Positions 35,166 to 42,941 of a stretch of DNA of 47,186 bases are shown one piece after another. This DNA comes from an archaeon (GTDB lineage: Archaea > Thermoproteota > Thermoprotei_A > Marsarchaeales > Marsarchaeaceae): the NCBI GenBank assembly GCA_021817005.1, contig JAKAWJ010000004.1:58329-105514 (forward strand), given 5' to 3'. Position 1 is the first letter of the stretch. The number at the start of each line of letters is the position of its first letter. The notes below the pieces were generated by a model, which ran no database searches, was not told the origin of the DNA, and saw only the letters and a program-made list of their open reading frames with translations. The position numbers and the translations under genes were made by a program.

Positions 35166-37891
35166 GACCAGCTCCTTACGACGAGCGCCGTCAATTCAGC
35201 GATGGAAGCCGGAAGACTCGATACGGGGACAAGATACTCCGCGTATGCCTTTCCTCCCCCGCCCTTTGCGCCCAGCTCGGACTTTAATCTTGAGGCAGGA
35301 GCTGCTATGCTCGTCGTTCCTCCAACTGGCGCCGCGATCGCAAGGCTGTTCCCCTTGAGCACTACAGCGGCGGTTCCACCGATATTGGCAAGCGACTTTG
35401 CGAGCTGAGAAACCTCAAGCGAGCTGTCTTCCGCTGGGATTAGAAGGACACGCACTTCTCCAGTGGCCGTTCTGACTGGTAAGACTGACTTCGTGAGCTC
35501 CAAGACATATTTTCGTGTTATCGCTTCTAGGGACGAGCGCAGACGCTTTTCGTCTTTCTGTCCAGCGATGATCCTTTCGACAAGCTGCTCCGGAGTCGTG
35601 TTAAGCTCTAGCGAAGCCCTTTCGAGTGTGTTCGCCTCTGCCCTGCCTCTCTCAACCGCTGCCCTTCCCGCCGAAAACAGAAAACGTGCAATCCCGTCCT
35701 GGGGTTGTTCCGTCTTGTTGATTGTGATGTGACCCACGTGACCAGTTGAGTGAGAGTGCGTGCCGCCGCACGCTTCTACGTCAAAATCTTCAATTTTGAC
35801 TATGCGGAGTGTAGTTCCCGGAACCACTCCACCCTGGTATATCGAATAACCATATGCCTCCTCCGCCTTTCCTCTTTCCATGAGCTCCGCAGTTATTTTT
35901 ATATCTTTTTGGACTACGTCGTTTGCCAGCTTTTCGATCTTCTCAATCTCGTACTCGCTTATCTTCTTGTAATGGGTAACATCCAGTCTGGAGTGTTCGA
36001 GTCCCTTTTGGGCGCCGGCCTGCCAGATGTGCCTGCCAAGCACCTGCCTGGCAGATGCGAGAAGTATGTGCGTGGCATCGTGGCTCTGCGTGAGCCGGAG
36101 CCTCCGCTCTCGGTCAACAATTCCTTTTACCGTATCGCCCTGTGCGATGGTCCCGCTCTCAATCAAAGAGTCAAGATAGTGAATAATTACTCCGTCTACC
36201 GACTGAACGTCCTTTACCCGCAGATTCCTCCCAGCTGCAATTATGGTTCCATTATCTGCTGGCTGCCCACCTCCCTCAGGGTAGAAGCATGTACGGTCTA
36301 GAACTACGGCATCCTTCCTTGCTGCGAGCACATGCGCCTCAAATTCCATCATCGAACTATCTTCATAATAGAGCCTTCTAGTAGGCGGCTGAGCGAGCAA
36401 TGCTGGGTCGACAGTGACAGGTTTCACGGGCTTGGGCGCGGCTGAAGAGTGCTGCGCAGCCACGAGACCAAAGAATTCGTCCGGCACCTGTAGATCTACA
36501 CCCCTGCGCTTTGCTTCTTCTCTTACAAGATACGGGTCAACACCATGGGTGTCGTAGAGTTCAACGAGCCCTTCGGCTGCACCTATTTTTCCAGCCCTGT
36601 ACTTTTCTAGAAAGCCAGCGACCTGAGGTATGGACCGAGCTGCACTCTGAGAGAACCTCGACTCCTCGAGCTGCACTTCTTCCAGCACGGTGCTCGACTC
36701 TTCTTTGAGCTGCGGAAAATCTTCTCCCCAGAGCTCTATTTGCTTGCTTACAAGCTCTGAGAGCGGAACATCGCTTTTCAGTCGCTGGCGGAGCCTTAGA
36801 GCCCGCCTTATCAAGAGTCTCGCGAGATAACCTTCTCCCGAGTTGGAGGGTACAATCCCGTCCGCAAGCATGAAACTCATGGTTCTCGTGTGGTCGAGCA
36901 CAGCGAAGGCCGCCTCCGCAGGCGACATGAGCTCGGAGAGCTCCTCCGCGCGCATACCAAGCGCAGATGCCACTCTCGCGCGAAGTTCAACTATGTTCTT
37001 TCCGCCCTCCAAGTTCATCAGCGCGGAATATCTTGCCGCTTCCCGGAGAACCGAGTCTTCAGGCATGACAACCCCGAGCGTTTGTGCGAAGTCTCGCACA
37101 AGTCCCCCATAGACTGCGTGGAACGCGGTCGGAGTCCTCTGCGAGAGCCAGGCAAGCCTTTCCATGCCGTAACCAGTATCTACAATCTTGAGGGGTAGAA
37201 GTTTCCATTCATTTTGCGGATTCACTGCGTACTCCATAAACACCAAGGTGGCAATCTCCAACCCGCCCGCGGACACTTCGAAGCACGGGCCGGCATTTCC
37301 TCCAGCCGGCCCCCAGACGCTCTCTTTAAAGCTAATCTTCGCGGGCTCGAGACCCGTTTCAGTTGAATAGAAGTCCAGGCAGTACCTTACTGTCCCATCC
37401 TTCCAGTAGATCTCCTTTTCGGGGTAGTTGAAAGCATGGTGCCCCCCCATTTCAAAGAGTGTAGAGTGTCTGCCGGCCGTAAGACCCACATTGTCGATGT
37501 CCGGAAGCCTGATGCAGGGCTGGCTCACCACGAGTGGGTTGGCGGGAGGAGGAACCTGGCCACTTGTGACAAAAGGCTGAAACAGTACTATGCTCGCAAT
37601 AGTCAGGTAAATATCATCTCGCCAGCGAGCCACAACCGGACGGGGTCTGATTGGGGTGTGCCCTCGCTTTTCGAAAAATTTCAGAAAGCTATTTCGAGCT
37701 CTGGCCACCGAGAATGCAGAGCTTGTGTAGCGGTGTTCAAAGAAGTCGTAAGAGTCGCACGGTGCGTCTCCGCAGGTAAGTCTATCCTTTTCTAGAGTCC
37801 AGAAGTACTCTCCACAACTCTCGCACTTCTTTCTTTCATAACCCATCTCCGCAAAGATTGGCAGCGAATAGTGAGACGAATTGAACTGCAT
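35162..37891 (-). CDS. alaS: Alanyl-tRNA synthetase, archaeal type
   Basis: 909 residues. Charges tRNA-Ala with alanine. The N-terminal Cys-rich module (KKCESCGEYFWTLEKDR then CGDAPC) is typical of archaeal AlaRS. The class II catalytic core follows (SFLKFFEKRGHTPIRPRPV and GGHHAFNYPEKEIYWKDG). The editing domain carries SHDATHIL with two His and CGGTHSHSTGH with Cys and His for zinc. A C-terminal oligomerisation domain ends in a Gly-rich tail (AKGGGGKAYAEY) as expected. It overlaps leuS by 4 nt and reads away from the ribosomal protein block, 62 nt from the end of L12. Confidence 0.97.
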   Translation of the reverse strand: MQFNSSHYSLPIFAEMGYERKKCESCGEYFWTLEKDRLTCGDAPCDSYDFFEHRYTSSAFSVARARNSFLKFFEKRGHTPIRPRPVVARWRDDIYLTIASIVLFQPFVTSGQVPPPANPLVVSQPCIRLPDIDNVGLTAGRHSTLFEMGGHHAFNYPEKEIYWKDGTVRYCLDFYSTETGLEPAKISFKESVWGPAGGNAGPCFEVSAGGLEIATLVFMEYAVNPQNEWKLLPLKIVDTGYGMERLAWLSQRTPTAFHAVYGGLVRDFAQTLGVVMPEDSVLREAARYSALMNLEGGKNIVELRARVASALGMRAEELSELMSPAEAAFAVLDHTRTMSFMLADGIVPSNSGEGYLARLLIRRALRLRQRLKSDVPLSELVSKQIELWGEDFPQLKEESSTVLEEVQLEESRFSQSAARSIPQVAGFLEKYRAGKIGAAEGLVELYDTHGVDPYLVREEAKRRGVDLQVPDEFFGLVAAQHSSAAPKPVKPVTVDPALLAQPPTRRLYYEDSSMMEFEAHVLAARKDAVVLDRTCFYPEGGGQPADNGTIIAAGRNLRVKDVQSVDGVIIHYLDSLIESGTIAQGDTVKGIVDRERRLRLTQSHDATHILLASARQVLGRHIWQAGAQKGLEHSRLDVTHYKKISEYEIEKIEKLANDVVQKDIKITAELMERGKAEEAYGYSIYQGGVVPGTTLRIVKIEDFDVEACGGTHSHSTGHVGHITINKTEQPQDGIARFLFSAGRAAVERGRAEANTLERASLELNTTPEQLVERIIAGQKDEKRLRSSLEAITRKYVLELTKSVLPVRTATGEVRVLLIPAEDSSLEVSQLAKSLANIGGTAAVVLKGNSLAIAAPVGGTTSIAAPASRLKSELGAKGGGGKAYAEYLVPVSSLPASIAELTALVVRSWS

Positions 37892-37953
37892 TTAGTCGGC
37901 CAGAAAGAATCCTGGAGAGCTGAATGAAAAGGTTTGGGGAAAAAGGCTTCGGT

Positions 37954-38253
37954 TCAGCCGAAAAGCGCACCGAGACCTTCGGCAGATACCTCTTCTTCCT
38001 CCTTCTTCTCCTCTTTTGGTTTCTCGGCGGATGCAGGCTGCGGGGCAGCCACCTGAGCTGGGGCCGAGGATGCGACTGTAACACCTTTCTTTATTGCTTC
38101 ATCGATGTTGATTCCCTTTAGCGCTGCCACAGTGGCCTTGATCTGCACCGGGTCTGGCTGAATTCCGGCCGCCTCCACTACCTTCGAGAGGCTTTCCTCG
38201 GTAATCTCCTTGCCGCCTGAGTGTAGAAGGAGACTAGCATAGATATATTCCAT
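37954..38253 (-). CDS. rpl12: Ribosomal protein L12 (P1/aL12), acidic stalk
   Basis: 99 residues. [20 protein letters not shown] is the archaeal L12 N-terminal dimerisation domain that binds L10. An Ala/Pro hinge (about 67-80) and a charged EEKKEEEE segment lead to the conserved stalk tip GLGALFG, which recruits elongation factors. ATG 38253 is the natural start. It follows L10 in the same direction but after a 101-nt gap holding a TATA box, so it can be transcribed separately, in line with L12 being needed in several copies per ribosome. Confidence 0.97.
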   Translation of the reverse strand: MEYIYASLLLHSGGKEITEESLSKVVEAAGIQPDPVQIKATVAALKGINIDEAIKKGVTVASSAPAQVAAPQPASAEKPKEEKKEEEEVSAEGLGALFG

Positions 38254-38290
38254 ATAACGTTACACCAGTTGATGGGTCTTCCTCGGGTCG

Positions 38291-38299
38291 TTATATAAG
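38291..38299 (-). promoter_or_regulatory. TATA box upstream of rpl12
   Basis: A TTATATAA-type element lies about 42 nt upstream of the L12 ATG, in the gap after L10. It would give a leader of roughly 15-18 nt and allow extra L12 transcription independent of the rest of the operon. Confidence 0.55.
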
Positions 38300-38354
38300 T
38301 TGTATTCCCGATACAGGGACTTGCAGGTACTACGAAGGAAATGCAGTTTCGGGC

Positions 38355-39230
38355 TCAGGCTTTTCTGGAACGGCTCACCGCGGCCTCGATTTCAGCAGCC
38401 GCGGAATGAGCCCGCGCCAAAAGATAAGGAGCGCTCTCGCTTGTGAGCAAGCCTGTCTCTAGAGAGAGGCTGAGTGCCTGCTGGGCCGCGATTCCCAGCG
38501 TAAACGGGATCGTTGCTGCTACTGGAATCGGTGCGTTCACGCCAAGTGAGAAGGCCTGGTTGTAGGCACGCCCGAGGTCCAGAGCGAATATTTCAAAATC
38601 GATACTGAGCTTGCTCCCGGGAATGACTAGGCCGCCGTCCACCGCGACCTTGGGCACAAACCTGGAATTTACTGGGGTGATTTCCAAAGCTCTGAGCAGG
38701 TCTGCGAGCCTGGAGTTTACTACCTCGCCTGCCCTCGCAACCACATTTTCTTCTTTGATGTAGATGATGTTCTTTTTTACCTCAAATTGCACGCCGAACG
38801 CAGTGAGCGAGTCGGTGAGCGGGCCAGGCTGCAGGGTAGTAGCTCCTGCAGGGATGACAATGTCCTGGCCAGTCCTTCTTTCCGGCTTGACGAAGGTAGC
38901 CCTTGCAAGCCGACTCAGCTCAGCCGCCATATTAAACACTGACTCATTCGTAAGCACGAGGGCGTTTTCGTGTTCAAGGGCTTCCGAAAGAGAATTACGA
39001 ATTGATTCGTCCTGCACAGCCGTAGCGAGAGCTCTCCGAGCTATGACATTCTTTACAACCTTTATCCGCGCACGACCCTTCAGCGTCTTACGTGCCTTTT
39101 GAACCGATGGCGTTTCCACGCCTTCAATCCCAACTACCAACAAGCCCTTGTACCGAGGTATCTCGGAGCTGAGTTCCTTGAGTAATGAAGACTTTTTCTC
39201 TTTTCTCTTCTTGTAGATGCTAACTGACAT
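38355..39230 (-). CDS. rpl10: Ribosomal protein L10 (P0/uL10)
   Basis: 291 residues, archaeal length. It anchors L12 dimers at the GTPase centre. Segments seen: SSEIPRYKGLLVVGIEGVET near the N-terminus, VVKNVIARRAL, EHENALVLTNESVFNMAAEL and AGATTLQPGPLTDSL (family 'AGxTxLxPGP'), followed by a C-terminal helical spine for L12 binding. The highly charged P0 tip (GFG-type end) seen in some archaea is absent; the protein ends SAAAEIEAAVSRSRKA. It lies 14 nt after L1. Confidence 0.96.
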   Translation of the reverse strand: MSVSIYKKRKEKKSSLLKELSSEIPRYKGLLVVGIEGVETPSVQKARKTLKGRARIKVVKNVIARRALATAVQDESIRNSLSEALEHENALVLTNESVFNMAAELSRLARATFVKPERRTGQDIVIPAGATTLQPGPLTDSLTAFGVQFEVKKNIIYIKEENVVARAGEVVNSRLADLLRALEITPVNSRFVPKVAVDGGLVIPGSKLSIDFEIFALDLGRAYNQAFSLGVNAPIPVAATIPFTLGIAAQQALSLSLETGLLTSESAPYLLARAHSAAAEIEAAVSRSRKA

Positions 39231-39244
39231 GGTTAATACTCACA

Positions 39245-39907
39245 CTACTTTGATTTGGCGGAGGATGGCTTGCCCATCGTGAGTTTGATGCTAACCTTGT
39301 CGATTGAGCCCGCACCCCCCTTTACTTTCTGAGCCACTAGGTCAAGCACACCCCTCACATTTTCAGCCACGTCCTCAGGGCTCATTTCTTCTGAGCCGAT
39401 TGCGCAGCGTATCACCGGTTGGCCCTTTAGCTTCACCCTGACAGATGTATTCAGCCTGGCTATGATTGGATTGGGTTCCGCGTTCGAGGGGAAGGGAGTG
39501 GGCACCTTGTTCCGGGGACCGAGCACTTGGCCCATCACCCGGCCCACTACTGGCATCAGGGTAACGTCAGCTACGAAGAAGTCATACGAGCGGGCCAGCT
39601 TCTTTATGGCCTTCTTGTCGCCGGCCATTGCCTCTAACTCCGCCTTGGACATCACTCTGTCGGCACCCGAGTTTCTTGCTCTTGGAAGTGAGTTTCCATC
39701 GGCCAGGATACACACAGACTTTCTCTTCGCCCCCAGACCCTTAGGAAGCGGGTAGACCTCGGTGAACGAGGTGTCTTGCTTCGTAGCATCTATTCCTCTC
39801 AGCTTCACTTCAAGGTCGAATGACTGCGGAAACCTTCTTCGAGCGGCGTCCCGCTTCGCCTTTTCAACCACGCTTACAATCTGTTCTCTATCTATCATCT
39901 TTGGCAC
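39245..39907 (-). CDS. rpl1: Ribosomal protein L1 (uL1)
   Basis: 220 residues, archaeal form. MPKMIDREQIVSVVEKAKRD starts the RNA-binding domain I; GPRNKVPTPFPSN is the conserved L1 signature; KLKGQPVIRCAIGSEEMS lies in domain I's return. It binds the 23S rRNA L1 stalk and in many archaea also represses its own mRNA. It follows L11 immediately (stop and ATG adjacent). I could not identify an L1-binding mRNA mimic by eye. Confidence 0.97.
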   Translation of the reverse strand: MPKMIDREQIVSVVEKAKRDAARRRFPQSFDLEVKLRGIDATKQDTSFTEVYPLPKGLGAKRKSVCILADGNSLPRARNSGADRVMSKAELEAMAGDKKAIKKLARSYDFFVADVTLMPVVGRVMGQVLGPRNKVPTPFPSNAEPNPIIARLNTSVRVKLKGQPVIRCAIGSEEMSPEDVAENVRGVLDLVAQKVKGGAGSIDKVSIKLTMGKPSSAKSK

Positions 39908-40390
39908 TCACGCTACCAGTTTATCGTATTCCCCGGTGTCCACCTTGGGTATCAGTTCCTTTGGATCCTGTCCGCCAATAGTAATTCCAATAGAACGACA
40001 GGTTCCCATCACCGATTTCAGGGCCGCTCGAGCGGATGCAGTGTTCATGGCGCCAAGCCTTTGTTTCGTAAGCTCTGCAATGTAGGACAGCTCTACATCT
40101 CCTATTTTTGTAGTATGCGGGGTGCCCGGACCCTTTTCGGCTCCAACCTTCTTCATCAGGACGGAGCTTATTGAAGGCGGCATGACACTCACTGCGAATT
40201 CCTTTGTCTCTATGTCAATGTCCACGCGCACATTGACGCTCATGCCTTCGTACTCTTTGGTGAGCTCGTTGATCTTTTGGACTACCTGTGGGGTCTTTAC
40301 ACCAGTGGGCCCTAGTGCTGGACCTATAGGCGGCCCTGGGTTCGCCTTCCCAGCAGGAACGAGAAACTTAAGCGCCCGTACCTTGCCCAC
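39908..40390 (-). CDS. rpl11: Ribosomal protein L11 (uL11)
   Basis: 160 residues. KFLVPAGKANPGPPIGPALG is the invariant L11 N-terminal motif; PPSISSVLMKKVGAEKGPGT and TASARAALKSVMGTCRSIGI (family 'gTARSMGi') mark the rRNA-binding C-terminal domain. It forms the GTPase-associated centre with L10/L12. Its start overlaps the Spt5 gene by 23 nt. Confidence 0.97.
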   Translation of the reverse strand: MGKVRALKFLVPAGKANPGPPIGPALGPTGVKTPQVVQKINELTKEYEGMSVNVRVDIDIETKEFAVSVMPPSISSVLMKKVGAEKGPGTPHTTKIGDVELSYIAELTKQRLGAMNTASARAALKSVMGTCRSIGITIGGQDPKELIPKVDTGEYDKLVA

Positions 40391-40931
40391 TCGTTACCGC
40401 CTCCTGTTTGCTCGCCTCCTGAACCGTATTTTGAGGCTGAACCTGAGACACGATCTTGACTGACTCCATAGAAATTGTCATTGGCATGGATACAGCTACT
40501 TCAGCAGGCTGGAAAGTGACTTCTCCTCTCGACTTGTCCACACGTAGCACTTTCCCTCTGCTCCCCCTCAGGGCGCCGCTAACAACCTCAATTTCGTCGC
40601 CAACATTTAGGAGCTCGCTCACCGTCCGTGGCTTGATCATAGGCTCTAGCTCCTGGTAAGTCACTGTGCCGAAAATTCTACCTCGGTAGTGCCTTTGCCC
40701 GCTGAGCACAGTTTCGAGTATCCGAGGATTAGTGGTTTCTGCTATTACAATTCCAGCCATATTTGGGAGCACAAGAAGGGATTTGATTTCCTTGGTATCG
40801 ATCCCCGCCGTGGGTGAATCCGGACCAGAGGGCGGCGTGGACAAAACGTCGTCTATGAACAGCGCTACATTAGCCTCCTGGCCCTCTCTTATCTTATATG
40901 CAAAGAATCTGGCTTCCACTGCTTTCAGCAC
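40368..40931 (-). CDS. spt5: Transcription elongation factor Spt5 (NusG family)
   Basis: 187 residues from GTG 40931. NGN domain (VEARFFAYKIREGQEANVAL ... LVLPNMAGIVIAET) and one KOW domain (LNVGDEIEVVSGALRGSRGK), the archaeal Spt5 layout, then an unstructured Gln/Ser-rich tail. It binds the RNA polymerase clamp together with Spt4. Its place in front of L11 is the normal archaeal order. The usual secE gene directly upstream was not found: the 157-nt spacer shows only an out-of-place frame (IRELEFESEGLPGALIAATR) with no membrane helix. A CTTATAACG element near 40976 is the likely promoter for the Spt5-L11-L1-L10 run. Confidence 0.95.
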   Translation of the reverse strand: MLKAVEARFFAYKIREGQEANVALFIDDVLSTPPSGPDSPTAGIDTKEIKSLLVLPNMAGIVIAETTNPRILETVLSGQRHYRGRIFGTVTYQELEPMIKPRTVSELLNVGDEIEVVSGALRGSRGKVLRVDKSRGEVTFQPAEVAVSMPMTISMESVKIVSQVQPQNTVQEASKQEAVTSGQGTGA

Positions 40932-41088
40932 CGGTATTTGAATGCCCAGTTCGGGGGATTTCCTTCTAACTCGTTATAAGGGTCACGCAAAAAATAGTCT
41001 ACGTGTCGCCGCTATCAAAGCACCGGGCAAGCCTTCAGACTCGAACTCTAACTCCCGGATAGTTCCTGAGATGCCCCGACATATGCGC

Positions 41089-41889
41089 TCAGAGCCTGAA
41101 GATGATGCTGACTATATGAAATACTGAGTCACCGAATAAAGCAGAAAACGCCAGGCCGGCGAACATGAACGTAACCAGGGGAAGACCCGGAGAAACCCAG
41201 AGCTCATCCGTGTCTCGAATCTTTCCTTCTTCTCTCAACTTTTTTATGCTGTCTTCGGCTTCGAATTCAATCGTAGGGCGAAATGTGGGCGCATAGCTCA
41301 CTATTCCTTGCCCGTCGACAGATATACTCTCAGCGGGAAAGAGCCTATCCGAGCGAGCGAGGTAATAGCCAACCGTCGCTCGATAAGCCGAAGCAACGAG
41401 ACCCAGCTTCGTGCCAATCGAAGAAGAGGAATATCGCCCGAAGTAGGACCTGTTTCTCGCCCACCTTGAGATGTTCCAAACCCCAAAAAGGATGCTCCAG
41501 ATAATAGCCGCGACCACTCCATTGTCAAACACAGTCAGGCCGAAGAATGGTATCTGGGAATGGAACGGAAAAGCCTGAAATGGAAGGGCAAGCCCGACGG
41601 CGAGCATGGCCTTTGCATCCGCGCCGCCGAACAATCCGAGATAATAGAACGCAAGACCCATTGCGGCGAGAAGTCCCAGCTCCGCCCCCCAGAGCCTGGC
41701 ACCGTATGGAAACAGCCCCGAATAAATGCCATAGGCGTTGGCAACCGCTGCAGGAATGCAGAGAAACCACACCCAGTCGTCAATTTCCCTGCGCTTCAGG
41801 TCCTGATAGGCGCCTATCCCGAGCGTTCCGATTATTGTGAGAGAACCGAGCCACTCGATATAGCTGATCGCAAGCAACAAAGGTAGCAT
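41089..41889 (-). CDS. Type IV prepilin/preflagellin peptidase (A24, GXGD family)
   Basis: 266 residues from ATG 41889. The two catalytic aspartates of the family are seen in GAYQDLKRREIDDW (near residue 29) and GLFGGADAKAM (GxGD-type, near 90). Several hydrophobic helices place it in the membrane. It removes the N-terminal leader of type IV pilin-like or archaellin precursors. A cytosolic segment (about 190-235) and a last helix follow. The frame is open to 41934, but a TATA element (41909-41917) lies 24 nt before ATG 41889, so I start there. No pilin gene is nearby. Confidence 0.88.
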   Translation of the reverse strand: MLPLLLAISYIEWLGSLTIIGTLGIGAYQDLKRREIDDWVWFLCIPAAVANAYGIYSGLFPYGARLWGAELGLLAAMGLAFYYLGLFGGADAKAMLAVGLALPFQAFPFHSQIPFFGLTVFDNGVVAAIIWSILFGVWNISRWARNRSYFGRYSSSSIGTKLGLVASAYRATVGYYLARSDRLFPAESISVDGQGIVSYAPTFRPTIEFEAEDSIKKLREEGKIRDTDELWVSPGLPLVTFMFAGLAFSALFGDSVFHIVSIIFRL

Positions 41890-41908
41890 ACTTCGTTGTC
41901 CGGGTGTC

Positions 41909-41917
41909 TTTATATTC
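41909..41917 (-). promoter_or_regulatory. TATA box for the prepilin peptidase
   Basis: GAATATAAA on the minus strand, centred 24 nt upstream of ATG 41889, giving a leaderless start. Confidence 0.55.
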
Positions 41918-42193
41918 TTTGAAGAGTGTCGCAAGGCGGGGCTGTGACGAGGAATCCGGGTAGAGACTCATAATGACCTGACTAGACCATCTGAGCTCCA
42001 TTGCCTGTGGCGGACAGGGTATGAAAGCTGAAGGCTTTTTCGCTTAACAGTTCAATGCTCGGCAGGAGGCTTCTATTGGTCCAGTAAGAGCGCTTTGAGA
42101 CAAACCTCGTTCCGGATATTGCTCGCTGGCTATGAATGAGAGAGATGAATTAGCCCTTAAATTCTCCTATTGTGCCCTTGGCAATCGACCGAT

Positions 42194-42496
42194 TTGCCGA
42201 AGAAGATTTTGCTCATTACGGCTTCATGGGATGCCGTGCGAAAGCTGATTGAACCCGTGTGCAAAGGGGTGGCCGAATCTCAGGGAGTCGAACTGGAAGT
42301 CAGGACTGAAGATTATGCCTTCCTCGTAGACCATGGAGAAAAGGACGACTTTGGCGGTGTTGAAATCCCTCAGGTATTTGTGATAGACGGCGAGAAAATA
42401 ACGCACGTGCTCACACGGATACCGCTCACAAACGACGGGAGACCCGACATAGCGGGCGCTACAGAAATGCTTAAAAAGGCACTGATTTCAGCCTAG
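42194..42496 (+). CDS. Thioredoxin-fold protein lacking the CxxC motif
   Basis: 100 residues if started at TTG 42194 (the frame opens at TTG 42170). KKILLITASWDAVRKLIEPV has the beta-strand and position of the thioredoxin active site, but the CxxC is replaced by SWDAV. VEIPQVFVIDG keeps the cis-proline region, and RPDIAGATEMLKKAL the last helix. It is therefore a thioredoxin-like fold without redox cysteines; it may bind a partner rather than exchange disulfides. The next gene starts directly after its stop, so they are an operon. Seen: fold-like pattern. Function unknown. Confidence 0.68.
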   Translation: MPKKILLITASWDAVRKLIEPVCKGVAESQGVELEVRTEDYAFLVDHGEKDDFGGVEIPQVFVIDGEKITHVLTRIPLTNDGRPDIAGATEMLKKALISA

Positions 42497-42940
42497 ATGT
42501 CCTCTTTGCCCGATAATCTGGTAATACACTGCGATGACGGCGTGATTTCTAGCAACTCTATTGTCCGCGGCACCATCGAAGAGGTTGTAAAGAAGGAAGT
42601 TGCGAAAGCAACGGAGCTCTGGCGCCCTATCGAATCCGACTTTATGGTTTTCTCCACTACGAGCGAGGGCCAGCTTGACGCCCCGCTTAGCAAGGACGTA
42701 TTGGAGAAGGTAAAACCCTACTCGCCGCAAAGACGCGGCGACAAGGTGGCCTTCAATCTTCCTATCTACGTTATATCTTACAAAATCCAGCAGGTCTCGG
42801 AAAACGAATACAAAGACAGATGTGTCGTAGTTGTGGCGCCATATATCAATGACGAGCTTAAGGGCCAGGTCGAGCAATGGTCAAAGGAGCTTACGACGGA
42901 GCGGCTGGAAGGCGAGACTGCGGAAAGGGCGAGCGCCTGA
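42497..42940 (+). CDS. Unknown conserved-looking protein (147 aa)
   Basis: Begins with ATG directly after the thioredoxin-like stop and ends 1 nt from the end of polB (convergent). Mixed alpha/beta sequence: NLVIHCDDGVISSNSIVRGT, TIEEVVKKEVAKATELWRPI, AFNLPIYVISYKIQQV, RCVVVVAPYINDELKG, then an acidic tail (TTERLEGETAERASA). There is no signal peptide, membrane helix, cysteine cluster or nucleotide-binding motif. Its strict coupling to the thioredoxin-like gene suggests a shared task. I do not recognise the family. Confidence 0.65.
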   Translation: MSSLPDNLVIHCDDGVISSNSIVRGTIEEVVKKEVAKATELWRPIESDFMVFSTTSEGQLDAPLSKDVLEKVKPYSPQRRGDKVAFNLPIYVISYKIQQVSENEYKDRCVVVVAPYINDELKGQVEQWSKELTTERLEGETAERASA

Positions 42941-42941
42941 T

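Noticed and set aside
42488-42877. Long minus-strand frame antisense to the 147-aa gene
   Set aside because: The forward gene has the better start context and the tight coupling with the previous gene. The reverse frame has no start context or domain.
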